Below, piece after piece: positions 43,004-52,394 of a stretch of DNA of 64,000 nt. The position numbers and the translations under genes were made by a program. The stretch is from positions 146,704 through 210,703 of the forward strand of contig JBILKR010000002.1 in the NCBI GenBank assembly GCA_044376575.1, given 5' to 3'. Within the stretch, counting starts at the first letter, position 1. Every line of letters starts with the position of its first letter. The DNA is from BA4 sp044376575. GTDB lineage: Bacteria; Bacteroidota; Bacteroidia; CAIKAF01. Under the pieces are notes generated by a model. That model made no database searches, had not been told where the DNA came from, and worked only from the letters and a program-made list of their open reading frames with translations.

Positions 43004-45400
43004 TTAAAAATCTATAATTACACCTAAAGTTGGTAATACGGTTCCTGTTTGATTTCGCAATGTCTCCATTACGTACTTGCTTGGATCAGTAGCATCAACC
43101 AATTTATTTCCAAGATCATCTGTTACAACATTTAAGAATGGACGACCCTCTGCCTGAAAATTATATGCATTTTGGATATCAAAATATAAATTAAACGACC
43201 ATTTCTTAAAATACCACACCTTATCCACTCGGATATCTAACTGATGAAATGCAGGAATTCTCTCTGTGTTCAATTTACTTATGTCATTTAACCCTCTGCC
43301 CGTAATATCCCAATTTAGAATTAATGAAGAATTGGCAAGATCATAAGGAGTGAATGGCTGACCATCAACATATCTCCAGCGCACTCCTAACTCCCAGTTC
43401 CGTTTAAATTTATATCCGGCAGTTAACGTCAAAATATGTCTGCTATCCCAAGATGATGGAACATAATTACCACTCTTGTCCTGAAATTCACTTCTCACAA
43501 AAGTATAAGCCACAATACCATAAAATCCTTTCCACAATTTCTGTTGAGCCAAAAACTCAAAGCCATAAGCACGACCTTCAGACCTTGATTCTGCAGGAAC
43601 ATTTCCCACTACACCAAAATCAGCACCTACGTTAGCTAAGCATATAGAATCCCTTAAAGAAAATGGATAGTCTCTGTAATATTTAAAGAACCCCTCTCCT
43701 GTAATTTTTGTATTTGGAGTTGGTGTCCATTCCAGTCCGGCAACGATATGATCAGAATTAATATATTTCAACCTGTCCTGATTCACCAATGTTCCGGTAT
43801 TGTCTCTATATCCCATTAGAGTATAAGCAGGACGTTGGTAATATCTTCCTATGTTAAAGTTGAACGCAAGGGTTTGAATAAACTGGTATGACAAACTGAA
43901 ACGAGGTGAAAACTGATTCAATGGATTCGCCATGTGCGAATTCAGGCTGTTGTTATCCATTCGGAAGCCAAAAGACATCGACAATTTATCTTTAAAAAAA
44001 CTTTTACTAACCTGACCAAACAAACCTCCATTAAACAAATTCAATTCACTTGAAAAATCGATAACAATTGGATTTGTGGGATCAAAAGGATTATTAATCT
44101 GATTATATGTAGAGTTGGTAAATTTTGCATACTCTGCATTCAAGCCTCCATTTACTTTCCAACCTCTCACTCGAAGTGTATATTCATAGCGAAAACGATT
44201 TTCAATTTCCTGTGAATTGTAATCTAAAATTTTATTCGCAGGATCACTTTCATCATTATTTTTATACTTGTAAGCACGATTATCAAGCATATTTCTGCTC
44301 GCCACAAATGTGTGAGATGAATTTTTCGAATAATGCTTATACACCGCACCAATAGTATAATTCCACTGATTGTTAACTGGTAAATTATTTAGGAAATATC
44401 TTTGTTCAGGAGTTTCATTTGCATTTTTATTTAAGCGAAACAAATCACAGGCACCTAAGCTGATAATCGTTAAATCATTCTTATTATCGAACTTAATTTT
44501 ATATTTTAATTGCCAGTCATAATATGTTGGCAGGAATGGAAGTTTTAATGCTGAGAACAATAACTGTAAGTAAGAAGCCCTAATTGAAAAAATCAATGTT
44601 GATTTTTTACCGATGGGGCCGTCAGCTTTAATACCAGCATCAGAACTACCGATGGTACCTCTAAATCTCCAACGTTCATTGTTACCTTCTACCTGTTTAA
44701 ATTCCAATACAGAACTTAATGCATTTCCTCTATTTGAGGGAAATGCTCCTGATAAGAAATCAACTTCACGAATTAAATTAACGTTAATCAGACCTACCGG
44801 ACCACCTGAAGATCCTTGTGTTTGGAAGTGATTGATTACAGGGACTTCCACATCATCCAAGAAAAATCTGTTTTCATTTGGCGCTCCTCCGCGAATGATG
44901 ATATCATTTCGAAATGCAGGAGTGGAAGCAACACCAGGAAATGATTTTAAAACACTTGATATATCTCTGTTTCCTCCGGGATTTCTTTCAATCTCAGCAA
45001 TACCAATGGTACGAAGAGATACCGGACTTTCAGATGTTTTATTGAAAGGCGTGCTTTGTATGGTCACCTCCTGTAATTCTTTTGCTTCATCCTCCAACAA
45101 AATCTGTATAATTGCAGGAGCAGCATTTGTAACCTGAACATCTCTGAATATAATGGTCTTATATCCTAAACAGGTTACCTTTAAATTTCTGAAACCGGGT
45201 TCTACATTTTTAATTTCAAAATTACCATCAAAATCAGAACTAGCACCTTGAGTAGTTCCCTCAATGGTAATATTTGCAAAAGGAATGGGTTCGTTATTAA
45301 TTGTATTTAAAACTTTACCCTTGATTATACCATTATTTTTTTGAGACCAAGCAAGAATACCGGTGATTAGAAATAGAATCAGTAAAAAAGATTTTTTCAT
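43004..45400 (-). CDS. TonB-dependent receptor with N-terminal carboxypeptidase-like regulatory domain
   Basis: Outer-membrane active transporter. 798 residues: signal peptide (1-19), a CarboxypepD_reg-like domain (about 22-108, GIIKGKVLNTINNEPIPFANI quoted in part), plug domain (about 130-240, RNDIIIRGGAPNENRFFLDDVEVP in part), then a 22-strand barrel pattern ending in LPTLGVIIDF with the usual terminal Phe. No SusD partner is adjacent, so it is not a typical polysaccharide utilisation locus; the substrate is unknown. Confidence 0.93.
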   Translation of the reverse strand: MKKSFLLILFLITGILAWSQKNNGIIKGKVLNTINNEPIPFANITIEGTTQGASSDFDGNFEIKNVEPGFRNLKVTCLGYKTIIFRDVQVTNAAPAIIQILLEDEAKELQEVTIQSTPFNKTSESPVSLRTIGIAEIERNPGGNRDISSVLKSFPGVASTPAFRNDIIIRGGAPNENRFFLDDVEVPVINHFQTQGSSGGPVGLINVNLIREVDFLSGAFPSNRGNALSSVLEFKQVEGNNERWRFRGTIGSSDAGIKADGPIGKKSTLIFSIRASYLQLLFSALKLPFLPTYYDWQLKYKIKFDNKNDLTIISLGACDLFRLNKNANETPEQRYFLNNLPVNNQWNYTIGAVYKHYSKNSSHTFVASRNMLDNRAYKYKNNDESDPANKILDYNSQEIENRFRYEYTLRVRGWKVNGGLNAEYAKFTNSTYNQINNPFDPTNPIVIDFSSELNLFNGGLFGQVSKSFFKDKLSMSFGFRMDNNSLNSHMANPLNQFSPRFSLSYQFIQTLAFNFNIGRYYQRPAYTLMGYRDNTGTLVNQDRLKYINSDHIVAGLEWTPTPNTKITGEGFFKYYRDYPFSLRDSICLANVGADFGVVGNVPAESRSEGRAYGFEFLAQQKLWKGFYGIVAYTFVRSEFQDKSGNYVPSSWDSRHILTLTAGYKFKRNWELGVRWRYVDGQPFTPYDLANSSLILNWDITGRGLNDISKLNTERIPAFHQLDIRVDKVWYFKKWSFNLYFDIQNAYNFQAEGRPFLNVVTDDLGNKLVDATDPSKYVMETLRNQTGTVLPTLGVIIDF

Positions 45401-45619
45401 AAAAAGGAAATTAAACAGAATGATGAAACAAGCTAATCGTAAAATTGTTTTCGATTTTTTATCTTATATCACAGCAAATCTAATATTTACAGCAAATAAA
45501 GACTATGATAAACTGAAGAGTGAATCTATTTTTAAAAGAATTTAAGAGAATAAAAATCCTTTTTTCTTAAAATAATATGCAAGTGATGTAGGTAAAAGAA
45601 AAAATTATGCTTCCTATTA
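45401..45619. other. Intergenic region upstream of the TonB-dependent receptor
   Basis: 219 bp, AT-rich. On the minus strand TAGATTTG (45476-45483) matches the -7 consensus about 75 nt before the receptor start, without a properly spaced -33 element. Nothing else is recognised. Confidence 0.35.
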
Positions 45620-47014
45620 TCAGCTTTCCAAAACAGTCTGCTTGACTATCTGTAGAAAACTTTTAGTTTCTTCTGAAGATCCTGTTTCAGCGTAAATCCT
45701 TAGTACCGGCTCAGTTCCAGATGCCCTGATCAACAACCATGCTTCATTATCAAAGTGATATTTGAATCCATCGATATTTTCAGTTTTCAAAACCTTGTAA
45801 TTCCCGAATGATGAGAATTTGTTTTCCTGGCAAGCTGTTACAACCTTTTCCTTTTGTTCGTTGGTGAGATGCAAGTCCAGCCTGTCGTATGCAAATGGAC
45901 CAACAATATCATATACTTCCTGAATTAATTCAGTAAGCGACTTGCCACTTTTTGCCATAAACTCCCAAATAACAAGACCCATCCAGATTCCATCACGTTC
46001 AGGAATATGTCCTTTCACAGCAATTCCTCCTGACTCTTCACCCCCAAGCAAAACATCTTCACTTATCATATAGCCCGTAATGTGTTTAAATCCTATTTGC
46101 GTTGTGAGTTGTTCAAGCTGATAATGTTCACAAAGTTTCTTCACTTTTTCAGAAACAGAAAAAGCAGTAATCACCTTACCCTTCATCCCTTTGTATTTAA
46201 CCAGATAGTGTATGAGTAACAGTATAATATGATGAGAGTCCACAAATTTACCATTGCCATCAAATAATCCGATTCTATCGGCATCTCCATCCGTCACTAA
46301 TCCACAATCAATAGATTCTGAAATTTTAATGAATTCTTCGAACTCTTTCAAATTTCTTAATATCGGTTCAGGGGCAATACCCTCAAACCCGGGATTAACA
46401 TTACAATGCAATAGCTCTATTTCAGGAAAAAGTGTATTCATTACACTTTGACCAGAACCATACATGGCATCATATCCAAAACGAAGATCAGACTGATGAA
46501 TGGCATCCAAATCAAATGAATTACGAACTGCGTTGATATACAATTCCTCTAAATTCTTTTCAATAAAAAGAGAATGATTTGTTAAGTCAACATCTACCAA
46601 CGGCTCTGTTTCCGGGATAAGTTTTTCAATCGCTTCTATATCATGTGGCAGTAATGGACCGCCAAAAGACCCTTTTAATTTATATCCATTGTATTCAGGA
46701 GGGTTGTGGCTTGCAGTAATCACAACACCGATGGATGCTTTTAAATGGAGTGTTCCCATTGAAATCATTGGAGTTGAAACAAATCCTTTCTGATAATATA
46801 CCTGAATACCATTTGATACAAACACTTTTGCAGACTCCTCCAAAAACAACTTTCCTGCAAAACGGCAATCATGACCAATCACAACGCTTGGATTAGCATA
46901 ATTCTTCAATAACCAATCAGACACACCCTGGCTTACCCTTTTTACATTCTCAACTGTAAATTCCTTAGCAATAATTGCTCTCCATCCGTCTGTTCCAAAC
47001 TTAATCGAATACAT
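45620..47014 (-). CDS. Phosphoglucomutase/phosphomannomutase family enzyme
   Basis: Interconverts hexose 1- and 6-phosphates for glycan precursor synthesis. 464 residues. Motifs: FGTDGWRAIIA at the N-terminus, the phosphoserine loop ITASHNPPEYNGYKLKG, the metal-binding TDGDADRIG, sugar-binding GGEESGG and the phosphate-binding RASGTEPVLRIYAE. Whether glucose, mannose or glucosamine is the substrate cannot be decided. A TACATTTG box (47035-47042, minus) lies 20 nt upstream. Confidence 0.93.
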   Translation of the reverse strand: MYSIKFGTDGWRAIIAKEFTVENVKRVSQGVSDWLLKNYANPSVVIGHDCRFAGKLFLEESAKVFVSNGIQVYYQKGFVSTPMISMGTLHLKASIGVVITASHNPPEYNGYKLKGSFGGPLLPHDIEAIEKLIPETEPLVDVDLTNHSLFIEKNLEELYINAVRNSFDLDAIHQSDLRFGYDAMYGSGQSVMNTLFPEIELLHCNVNPGFEGIAPEPILRNLKEFEEFIKISESIDCGLVTDGDADRIGLFDGNGKFVDSHHIILLLIHYLVKYKGMKGKVITAFSVSEKVKKLCEHYQLEQLTTQIGFKHITGYMISEDVLLGGEESGGIAVKGHIPERDGIWMGLVIWEFMAKSGKSLTELIQEVYDIVGPFAYDRLDLHLTNEQKEKVVTACQENKFSSFGNYKVLKTENIDGFKYHFDNEAWLLIRASGTEPVLRIYAETGSSEETKSFLQIVKQTVLES

Positions 47015-47034
47015 ATCTTTAATTATTAATTACA

Positions 47035-47042
47035 CAAATGTA
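47035..47042 (-). promoter_or_regulatory. -7 promoter box for the phosphohexomutase gene
   Basis: On the minus strand this reads TACATTTG, an exact TAnnTTTG match 20 nt before the ATG. No -33 TTG at the normal distance. Confidence 0.45.
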
Positions 47043-47071
47043 AAGTAAATGATGTTTTATAAAGAAATAAA

Positions 47072-48100
47072 TTATTGTAATATACCTCTCTTTGTTAATG
47101 CCCTGCGATATTTAATGGCATTCTTTGTGTGTTCACTTAATGAGGTAGCGAATTTATGATATCCGGAAAAATCATCACTTGCACACATAAATAAGTAATC
47201 GTGATTTTCATAATTTAATACCGCGTCAATGGCATCTGGCTCTGGCAACAAAATTGGTCCGGGAGGCAGACCTTTATTCTGATAAGTATTATAAGGCGAA
47301 ATGATGGTTAAATGTTTTTTAAGTACTCTTCGAATACTAAAATCATTGTGTGCAAAAATTACTGTAGGATCTGACTGTAAAGGCATTCCTTTTTTCAGCC
47401 TGTTGATATACAACCCTGCTATTACAGGCCATTCATTCTTTTTTTGCTTTTGCTCAGACTGAACTATTGATGCAAGAATACTTACTTCTGAAGTTGTCAA
47501 TCCAAGCTGTTCTGATTTACTTATTCTTTCTTTATTCCAAAATGAATAATACTCTGATGAAAGTTTTGATATAATTTCTTCAGGGGTTGTATTCCAGAAA
47601 AACTCATAGGTATTGGGAACAAAAAGAGTTCCTATATCATTCTGATTTTTTTTGTGATTACGAAGATTTTGTTCGTTGAAAAATGCCTTAACCAGTGTAG
47701 CAGAATCAGGCTCAAGTTTTCGAGCCAGCTTGCCAGCTAACTGCTCAACAGTAATTACATAGTGAAATGAAAATTTAACCGGCGTTTGTCTTCCCGATTT
47801 TAATAATTTAATCAGATCAATATTTGTCATTCCATTCGTCAGTTTATACCTGCCCGCTTTGATATCATTATCATAGTTTAGCCGTTTAGCCATCCATTCA
47901 AATCCATGAATACTGTGCAGGCATTTTTTCTTTTCGAGAACATTCATTACCTGCTGGAGGTCGCTTCCCGTAGGGATTTCTACGTATGGCTGATCGGGGG
48001 TAATGTGAACATTGGGTTGAAATATATATCCATACCATTGACAGCCGCTCAACAAAAACAAAAAAACAAGCGACACAAACCATCTCATCATCTTTGTCAT
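47072..48100 (-). CDS. mltG: Endolytic transglycosylase MltG (YceG-like)
   Basis: Cleaves nascent peptidoglycan strands and may set glycan length. 342 residues. The N-terminal LysM-like region (about 35-100) is followed by the catalytic domain with LASIVQSEQ, WPVIAGLYINRLKKGMPLQSDPTVIF and the final NKGLPPGPILLPEPDAIDA. Homologues usually have an N-terminal membrane helix; here the helix ends in LLSGC, a lipobox-like sequence. A TACCTTTA near-consensus box (48107-48114, minus) precedes the start. Confidence 0.9.
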   Translation of the reverse strand: MTKMMRWFVSLVFLFLLSGCQWYGYIFQPNVHITPDQPYVEIPTGSDLQQVMNVLEKKKCLHSIHGFEWMAKRLNYDNDIKAGRYKLTNGMTNIDLIKLLKSGRQTPVKFSFHYVITVEQLAGKLARKLEPDSATLVKAFFNEQNLRNHKKNQNDIGTLFVPNTYEFFWNTTPEEIISKLSSEYYSFWNKERISKSEQLGLTTSEVSILASIVQSEQKQKKNEWPVIAGLYINRLKKGMPLQSDPTVIFAHNDFSIRRVLKKHLTIISPYNTYQNKGLPPGPILLPEPDAIDAVLNYENHDYLFMCASDDFSGYHKFATSLSEHTKNAIKYRRALTKRGILQ

Positions 48101-48122
48101 TAATTATAAAGGTAAAAATAAG

Positions 48123-48154
48123 TTTGAATATTCTTATTTGATTATGTATTTTTG
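48123..48154 (+). promoter_or_regulatory. Predicted promoter for the T9SS gene at 48160
   Basis: TTTG (48123-48126), 20-bp spacer, TATTTTTG (48147-48154). The box ends 5 nt before the ATG, so the transcript would be leaderless or nearly so. Confidence 0.45.
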
Positions 48155-48159
48155 AATGT

Positions 48160-49911
48160 ATGAAATCCTTTATTTTCAATGTATTTATATTGTTTTCTGT
48201 TTCCTTGTCTGCACAAGGAAATTTAGTTAACAGAGGTGTTATTGATATTGAAGGAGGTTCAGAAATATTTGTAAAAGGAAATTTTATCATTGATTCACCT
48301 GTCACCGGAAATGGGTATCTAACATATACAGGGTCTGGAAACAATACTATTAAAGGAACCCAAGTACAAATAAATAAATTTAAAACTGAGGCCTCCGGAA
48401 TACTTAAAATGAAAGATGCTGTTTACATCAATTCGTTTATTTTATTTGTTGCAGGCAAAATCGATTTACTCGACCAATCAATAATTGTAAATAATAGCAG
48501 CGGTTTTGGAGGAGGGAATGATAGTGCTTATATAATCTCAGGAAGTGCAGGCAAGGTTGTGTTTCCCAGTGATAGCATAAATACATTATTACCAATTGGG
48601 CTCTCAGGAATATATACACCTATATCTGTTCAGCAATTTGGAACTGCGGATACATTTGAACTTCGAATATGGTCAAACATTACTAATGATGGAACAAATA
48701 CAGGAAGCCCATTAACATCTCATGTTGGTTTGTTTGGTATTGAAATCAATGAAATGATTGCACAGCAAAATGAAATTAATCTTGCTGTTCAATTTAATGA
48801 TAATAGTCTCAGCAATCCATTTGATCAAACCAATAGTGGTTTGATTACATTTTCAAATGGAAATTACATCCCTCTTTCTAATTGCGGGACCGACATCAGT
48901 AATATTAACCCGAATATCCTGTCAATTAATTCGCTACAGGAAATTGGTTTATTTGGTGTAGGAGATTCATTGTATTTGCCTGAATTTCCTGTTGCAAATA
49001 CAACACCCAGCGGGGTGATTAGTATTTGTTTAGGAGACAGTATATTGGTTTCAGCAAATCAGGGAGCGGCTTATCAATGGAATACAGGAGATACAACGTC
49101 TTCGATTTACATCAGTTCTGCGGGAAATTACAACGTGTATGTTACCAATAGTTTTGGATGTACTGCAACTTCTGCAAGCCTTCAAGTAAATATTAATTTG
49201 CCCGACAGCACATTTTTGAATGAAGAAAATTGTTTATCCTATATCTGGCCAACAAACGGTATCGAATATTTTTCAAGTGGAACATATACAGCTCAACTCA
49301 GTAATATTTCGGGGTGTGATTCAGTTGTTCAGCTTCAACTCATTATCAACAACACTGATAGTATTTATGAAACTGTAATTGCATGTTCTGATTACACGTG
49401 GCCTGCAAACGGGAATAATTATACAAGCAGTGGGAATTACATATACACTCTTTATAATCAGCAAGGATGTGATAGTGTCATGTTACTTGATCTGCAAATT
49501 ATACCGGCTGTATTTCAATCGCAACAGGTTTCTATTTGTAACGGCAACACATTTCAAGTTGGTGCTAACACATATTCAAATAGCGGAACATATATTGATA
49601 CATTAACAAGTACTTCAGGATGCGATAGCATTGTCACTACGGTATTAAATGTTATTTCTTGCAGTGGAATTCTTTCAATGCAAAATCACATATTTAATAT
49701 ATATCCTAACCCAACATCTGACGTTTTATATTTTGAATACAATCTTGATGATTTTAAAATTATAGTTGTTGATATATTTGAATTGACGGGAAAGAAAATT
49801 GCGACGTACGAAACACATCAGAGTCCTGCTAAAATTGACGTATCAAATCTTTCCGCAGGAACGTACATAGCAAAAGCAAATGGCGAGGCGTTCCGCTGGA
49901 TAAAAAAATAA
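48160..49911 (+). CDS. T9SS type A sorting domain protein with Cys-paired repeats
   Basis: 583 residues with a signal peptide (1-19, cleavage near LSAQG). The N-terminal beta region resembles the protein at 41480 (GGSEIFVKGNF). Around residues 285-345 there is an Ig-like segment (SICLGDSILVSANQG). Three repeats (about 355-505) each start with a Cys-xx-Tyr/Phe-Trp-like segment and end in GCDSxVxLxL. The C-terminal type A domain has FNIYPNPTSDVLYFEY and ends in YIAKANGEAFRWIKK. Surface-exposed cargo; target unknown. Confidence 0.9.
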   Translation: MKSFIFNVFILFSVSLSAQGNLVNRGVIDIEGGSEIFVKGNFIIDSPVTGNGYLTYTGSGNNTIKGTQVQINKFKTEASGILKMKDAVYINSFILFVAGKIDLLDQSIIVNNSSGFGGGNDSAYIISGSAGKVVFPSDSINTLLPIGLSGIYTPISVQQFGTADTFELRIWSNITNDGTNTGSPLTSHVGLFGIEINEMIAQQNEINLAVQFNDNSLSNPFDQTNSGLITFSNGNYIPLSNCGTDISNINPNILSINSLQEIGLFGVGDSLYLPEFPVANTTPSGVISICLGDSILVSANQGAAYQWNTGDTTSSIYISSAGNYNVYVTNSFGCTATSASLQVNINLPDSTFLNEENCLSYIWPTNGIEYFSSGTYTAQLSNISGCDSVVQLQLIINNTDSIYETVIACSDYTWPANGNNYTSSGNYIYTLYNQQGCDSVMLLDLQIIPAVFQSQQVSICNGNTFQVGANTYSNSGTYIDTLTSTSGCDSIVTTVLNVISCSGILSMQNHIFNIYPNPTSDVLYFEYNLDDFKIIVVDIFELTGKKIATYETHQSPAKIDVSNLSAGTYIAKANGEAFRWIKK

Positions 49912-49958
49912 TTATTTTTTATCACTAATCAAAACCGAATTTTAATTGTTATGTATTC

Positions 49959-52385
49959 ATGATTTCTCCTCCGGATATTACTCGTATACAATTATGGTTT
50001 GAAAAACAATCATGGGAAATACAATCCTTTCAAAAAGAAAGCTGGGATAGTTATTTTCGTGGAGAGAACGGACTTGTTGTTGCTCCAACAGGTAGCGGAA
50101 AAACGTATTCCATTCTGATTCCTGCCATTTGGAAATCAATACATGAAAATAAAACCAACGGACTAAACATTATTTGGATTACGCCGATACGCTCACTGGC
50201 AAAGGAAATTGAAAAATCAGCCATACGCTTTATCAATGAAATGAATTTATCATACTCTGTAGGCATCAGAACCGGAGATACAAGTAATGCTGATAAACAA
50301 AAATTAAAAAAAAATTCGCCCAACATTTTAATTACCACACCTGAATCACTTCAGCTATTACTTTCACAAATAAATTACGCCAACTACTTTCAACATTTGC
50401 AGTGCATTGTTTGTGATGAATGGCATGAACTGATGGGAACCAAGCGAGCTGTTCAGATGGAACTGGCAATTTCAAGATTAAAAGGGTTGCGATCACATAT
50501 TCAGGTTTGGGGAATTTCAGCCACGATAGGAAATATTAATGAAGCTCTTGAAATTTTAATTGGGAAAAAACAAAATCAGGGAAAAATTATACGAGCAGAT
50601 ATTGAAAAAAAGATGGAAGTAATTACCATCTTTCCTGATATAATTGAAAAATTTCCATGGGGCGGACATCTCGGTATAAAATTATTAGAAAAAGTAATAC
50701 CGGTCATTGAACAATCAAAAAGTGTATTGATTTTTACAAACACACGCTCACAATCAGAAATATGGTATCAGCAATTGCTTGATTTAAAACCTGAATGGGC
50801 AGGATGGATTGCGTTGCACCACGGATCAATAGATCAGAAAATAAGACATTGGGTAGAAGACAGATTGTATGAAGGCAAGCTGAAAGCTGTGATTTGTACT
50901 TCAAGTTTAGACCTGGGTGTAGATTTCAGACCTGTAGATACGGTTATTCAAATTGGCGGACCTAAGGGTATAGCAAGATTTATGCAACGATGCGGAAGAA
51001 GTGGACACGCACCCGGAGAAATCAGTAAAATTTATTTTGTACCTACACATTCTTTAGAAATTATTGAAGGCGCAGCATTACGAAATGCAATACAACTAAA
51101 ACATGTAGAAAAGAGAATTCCTTACATCCGATCTTTTGATGTATTAATACAGTATTTGGTTACACTAGCTGTTTCTGATGGATTTAAACCAAATGAAATT
51201 CTTCAGGAAATTAGAAATACCGTTTCATTTGAAAGTATTACCGATGATGAATTCCAACAAATTTTACAATTTATCACAACGGGTGGTTCGGCATTAAATC
51301 AATATGATGATTTTCATAAAGTAGTTGTTGAAGATGGAGTATATAAAGTGATTAACAAAAGAATTGCCATGCGTCACCGACTTTCTATCGGAACAATCAT
51401 TAGTGATTCTATATTACATCTGAAGTATTACAATGGGAAACGAATTGGTCAGATTGAAGAATGGTTTATTTCAAAACTTAAACCCGGAGATGTATTCTTT
51501 ATGGCGGGATCAGCACTTGAATTAATCATGATTAAAGACATGGATGTGATCGTAAAAAAAAGTAAATCAAAAAGCGGAATTATTCCCAGTTGGCAGGGTG
51601 GACGGATGCCCTTGTCATCAGAGCTTTCTTTGATGATAAAAAAAGAACTGAGAGAACAAGATTCCCCGGAATCAAATGTTTTACAACCCCTTTATGAGGT
51701 TCAAAAAAATCGTTCAATCATTCCGGACGGGAAACAATTTTTAATAGAAAAATTTAAGAGTAAAGAAGGATACCATGTGTTTTTCTATCCGTTTGAAGGA
51801 CGATTTGTTCACGAAGGTATGGCTGCATTATTCAGTCATCGTATCTCAAAAATAAAACCGATTACATTTTCAATTGCAATGAGTGATTATGGGTTTGAAT
51901 TATTAAGTGATCAGTATATTCCCCTCGAAGAATCTATTGAAAAGGGATTATTTGAAATGTCAAACCTTTATGATGATATTCGAAAAAGTATAAATGATAA
52001 CGAAATGGCAAAAAGGAAATTCAGGGATATTGCCAGAATTTCCGGATTAGTATTTAATGGGTATCCCGGACGAATAAAAAAAGAAAAACATTTACAAGCC
52101 GGCAGCCAGCTATTTTTCAATGTATTCAATGAATACGATCCGGGGCATCTACTATTAAAGCAAGCGTATGAAGAAGTATATGATTTTCAGTTAGAACAAG
52201 TACGATTAAGAAACGCTCTGGAAAACATTGGCAAGCAGGAAATAAAAATTATTCAATTAGACAAGCCCAGTCCATTCTGCTTTCCAATTATGGCTGAACG
52301 AATAAGAGATACATTCAGTAATGAAAAAATGGAGGACAGAATCAGAAAAATGATTTCACAGTTGAATGAAACACCTTCTGTGTAA
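49959..52385 (+). CDS. Lhr-like (ligase-associated type) DEXH-box helicase
   Basis: 808 residues. Superfamily 2 motifs: Walker A APTGSGKT (42-49), TPIRSLAKEIE (Ia), TTPESLQ, DEWH box (153-156), WGISATIG (III), FTNTRSQSE (IV), TSSLDLGVDF (V) and QRCGRSGHAPGE (VI). The C-terminal half carries the Lhr-core winged-helix and DUF4/C-terminal regions. In Bacteroidota this helicase commonly belongs with an ATP-dependent DNA ligase and an exonuclease in a DNA damage cluster; neither is adjacent here. Likely 3'-5' single-strand translocase/helicase. Confidence 0.9.
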   Translation: MISPPDITRIQLWFEKQSWEIQSFQKESWDSYFRGENGLVVAPTGSGKTYSILIPAIWKSIHENKTNGLNIIWITPIRSLAKEIEKSAIRFINEMNLSYSVGIRTGDTSNADKQKLKKNSPNILITTPESLQLLLSQINYANYFQHLQCIVCDEWHELMGTKRAVQMELAISRLKGLRSHIQVWGISATIGNINEALEILIGKKQNQGKIIRADIEKKMEVITIFPDIIEKFPWGGHLGIKLLEKVIPVIEQSKSVLIFTNTRSQSEIWYQQLLDLKPEWAGWIALHHGSIDQKIRHWVEDRLYEGKLKAVICTSSLDLGVDFRPVDTVIQIGGPKGIARFMQRCGRSGHAPGEISKIYFVPTHSLEIIEGAALRNAIQLKHVEKRIPYIRSFDVLIQYLVTLAVSDGFKPNEILQEIRNTVSFESITDDEFQQILQFITTGGSALNQYDDFHKVVVEDGVYKVINKRIAMRHRLSIGTIISDSILHLKYYNGKRIGQIEEWFISKLKPGDVFFMAGSALELIMIKDMDVIVKKSKSKSGIIPSWQGGRMPLSSELSLMIKKELREQDSPESNVLQPLYEVQKNRSIIPDGKQFLIEKFKSKEGYHVFFYPFEGRFVHEGMAALFSHRISKIKPITFSIAMSDYGFELLSDQYIPLEESIEKGLFEMSNLYDDIRKSINDNEMAKRKFRDIARISGLVFNGYPGRIKKEKHLQAGSQLFFNVFNEYDPGHLLLKQAYEEVYDFQLEQVRLRNALENIGKQEIKIIQLDKPSPFCFPIMAERIRDTFSNEKMEDRIRKMISQLNETPSV

Positions 52386-52394
52386 AAATACACT

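Noticed and set aside
45363..45545. 60-codon plus-strand frame overlapping the TonB-receptor start and upstream region
   Set aside because: Very Lys/Ile-rich, overlaps a certain coding region, and no promoter or relatives are recognised.
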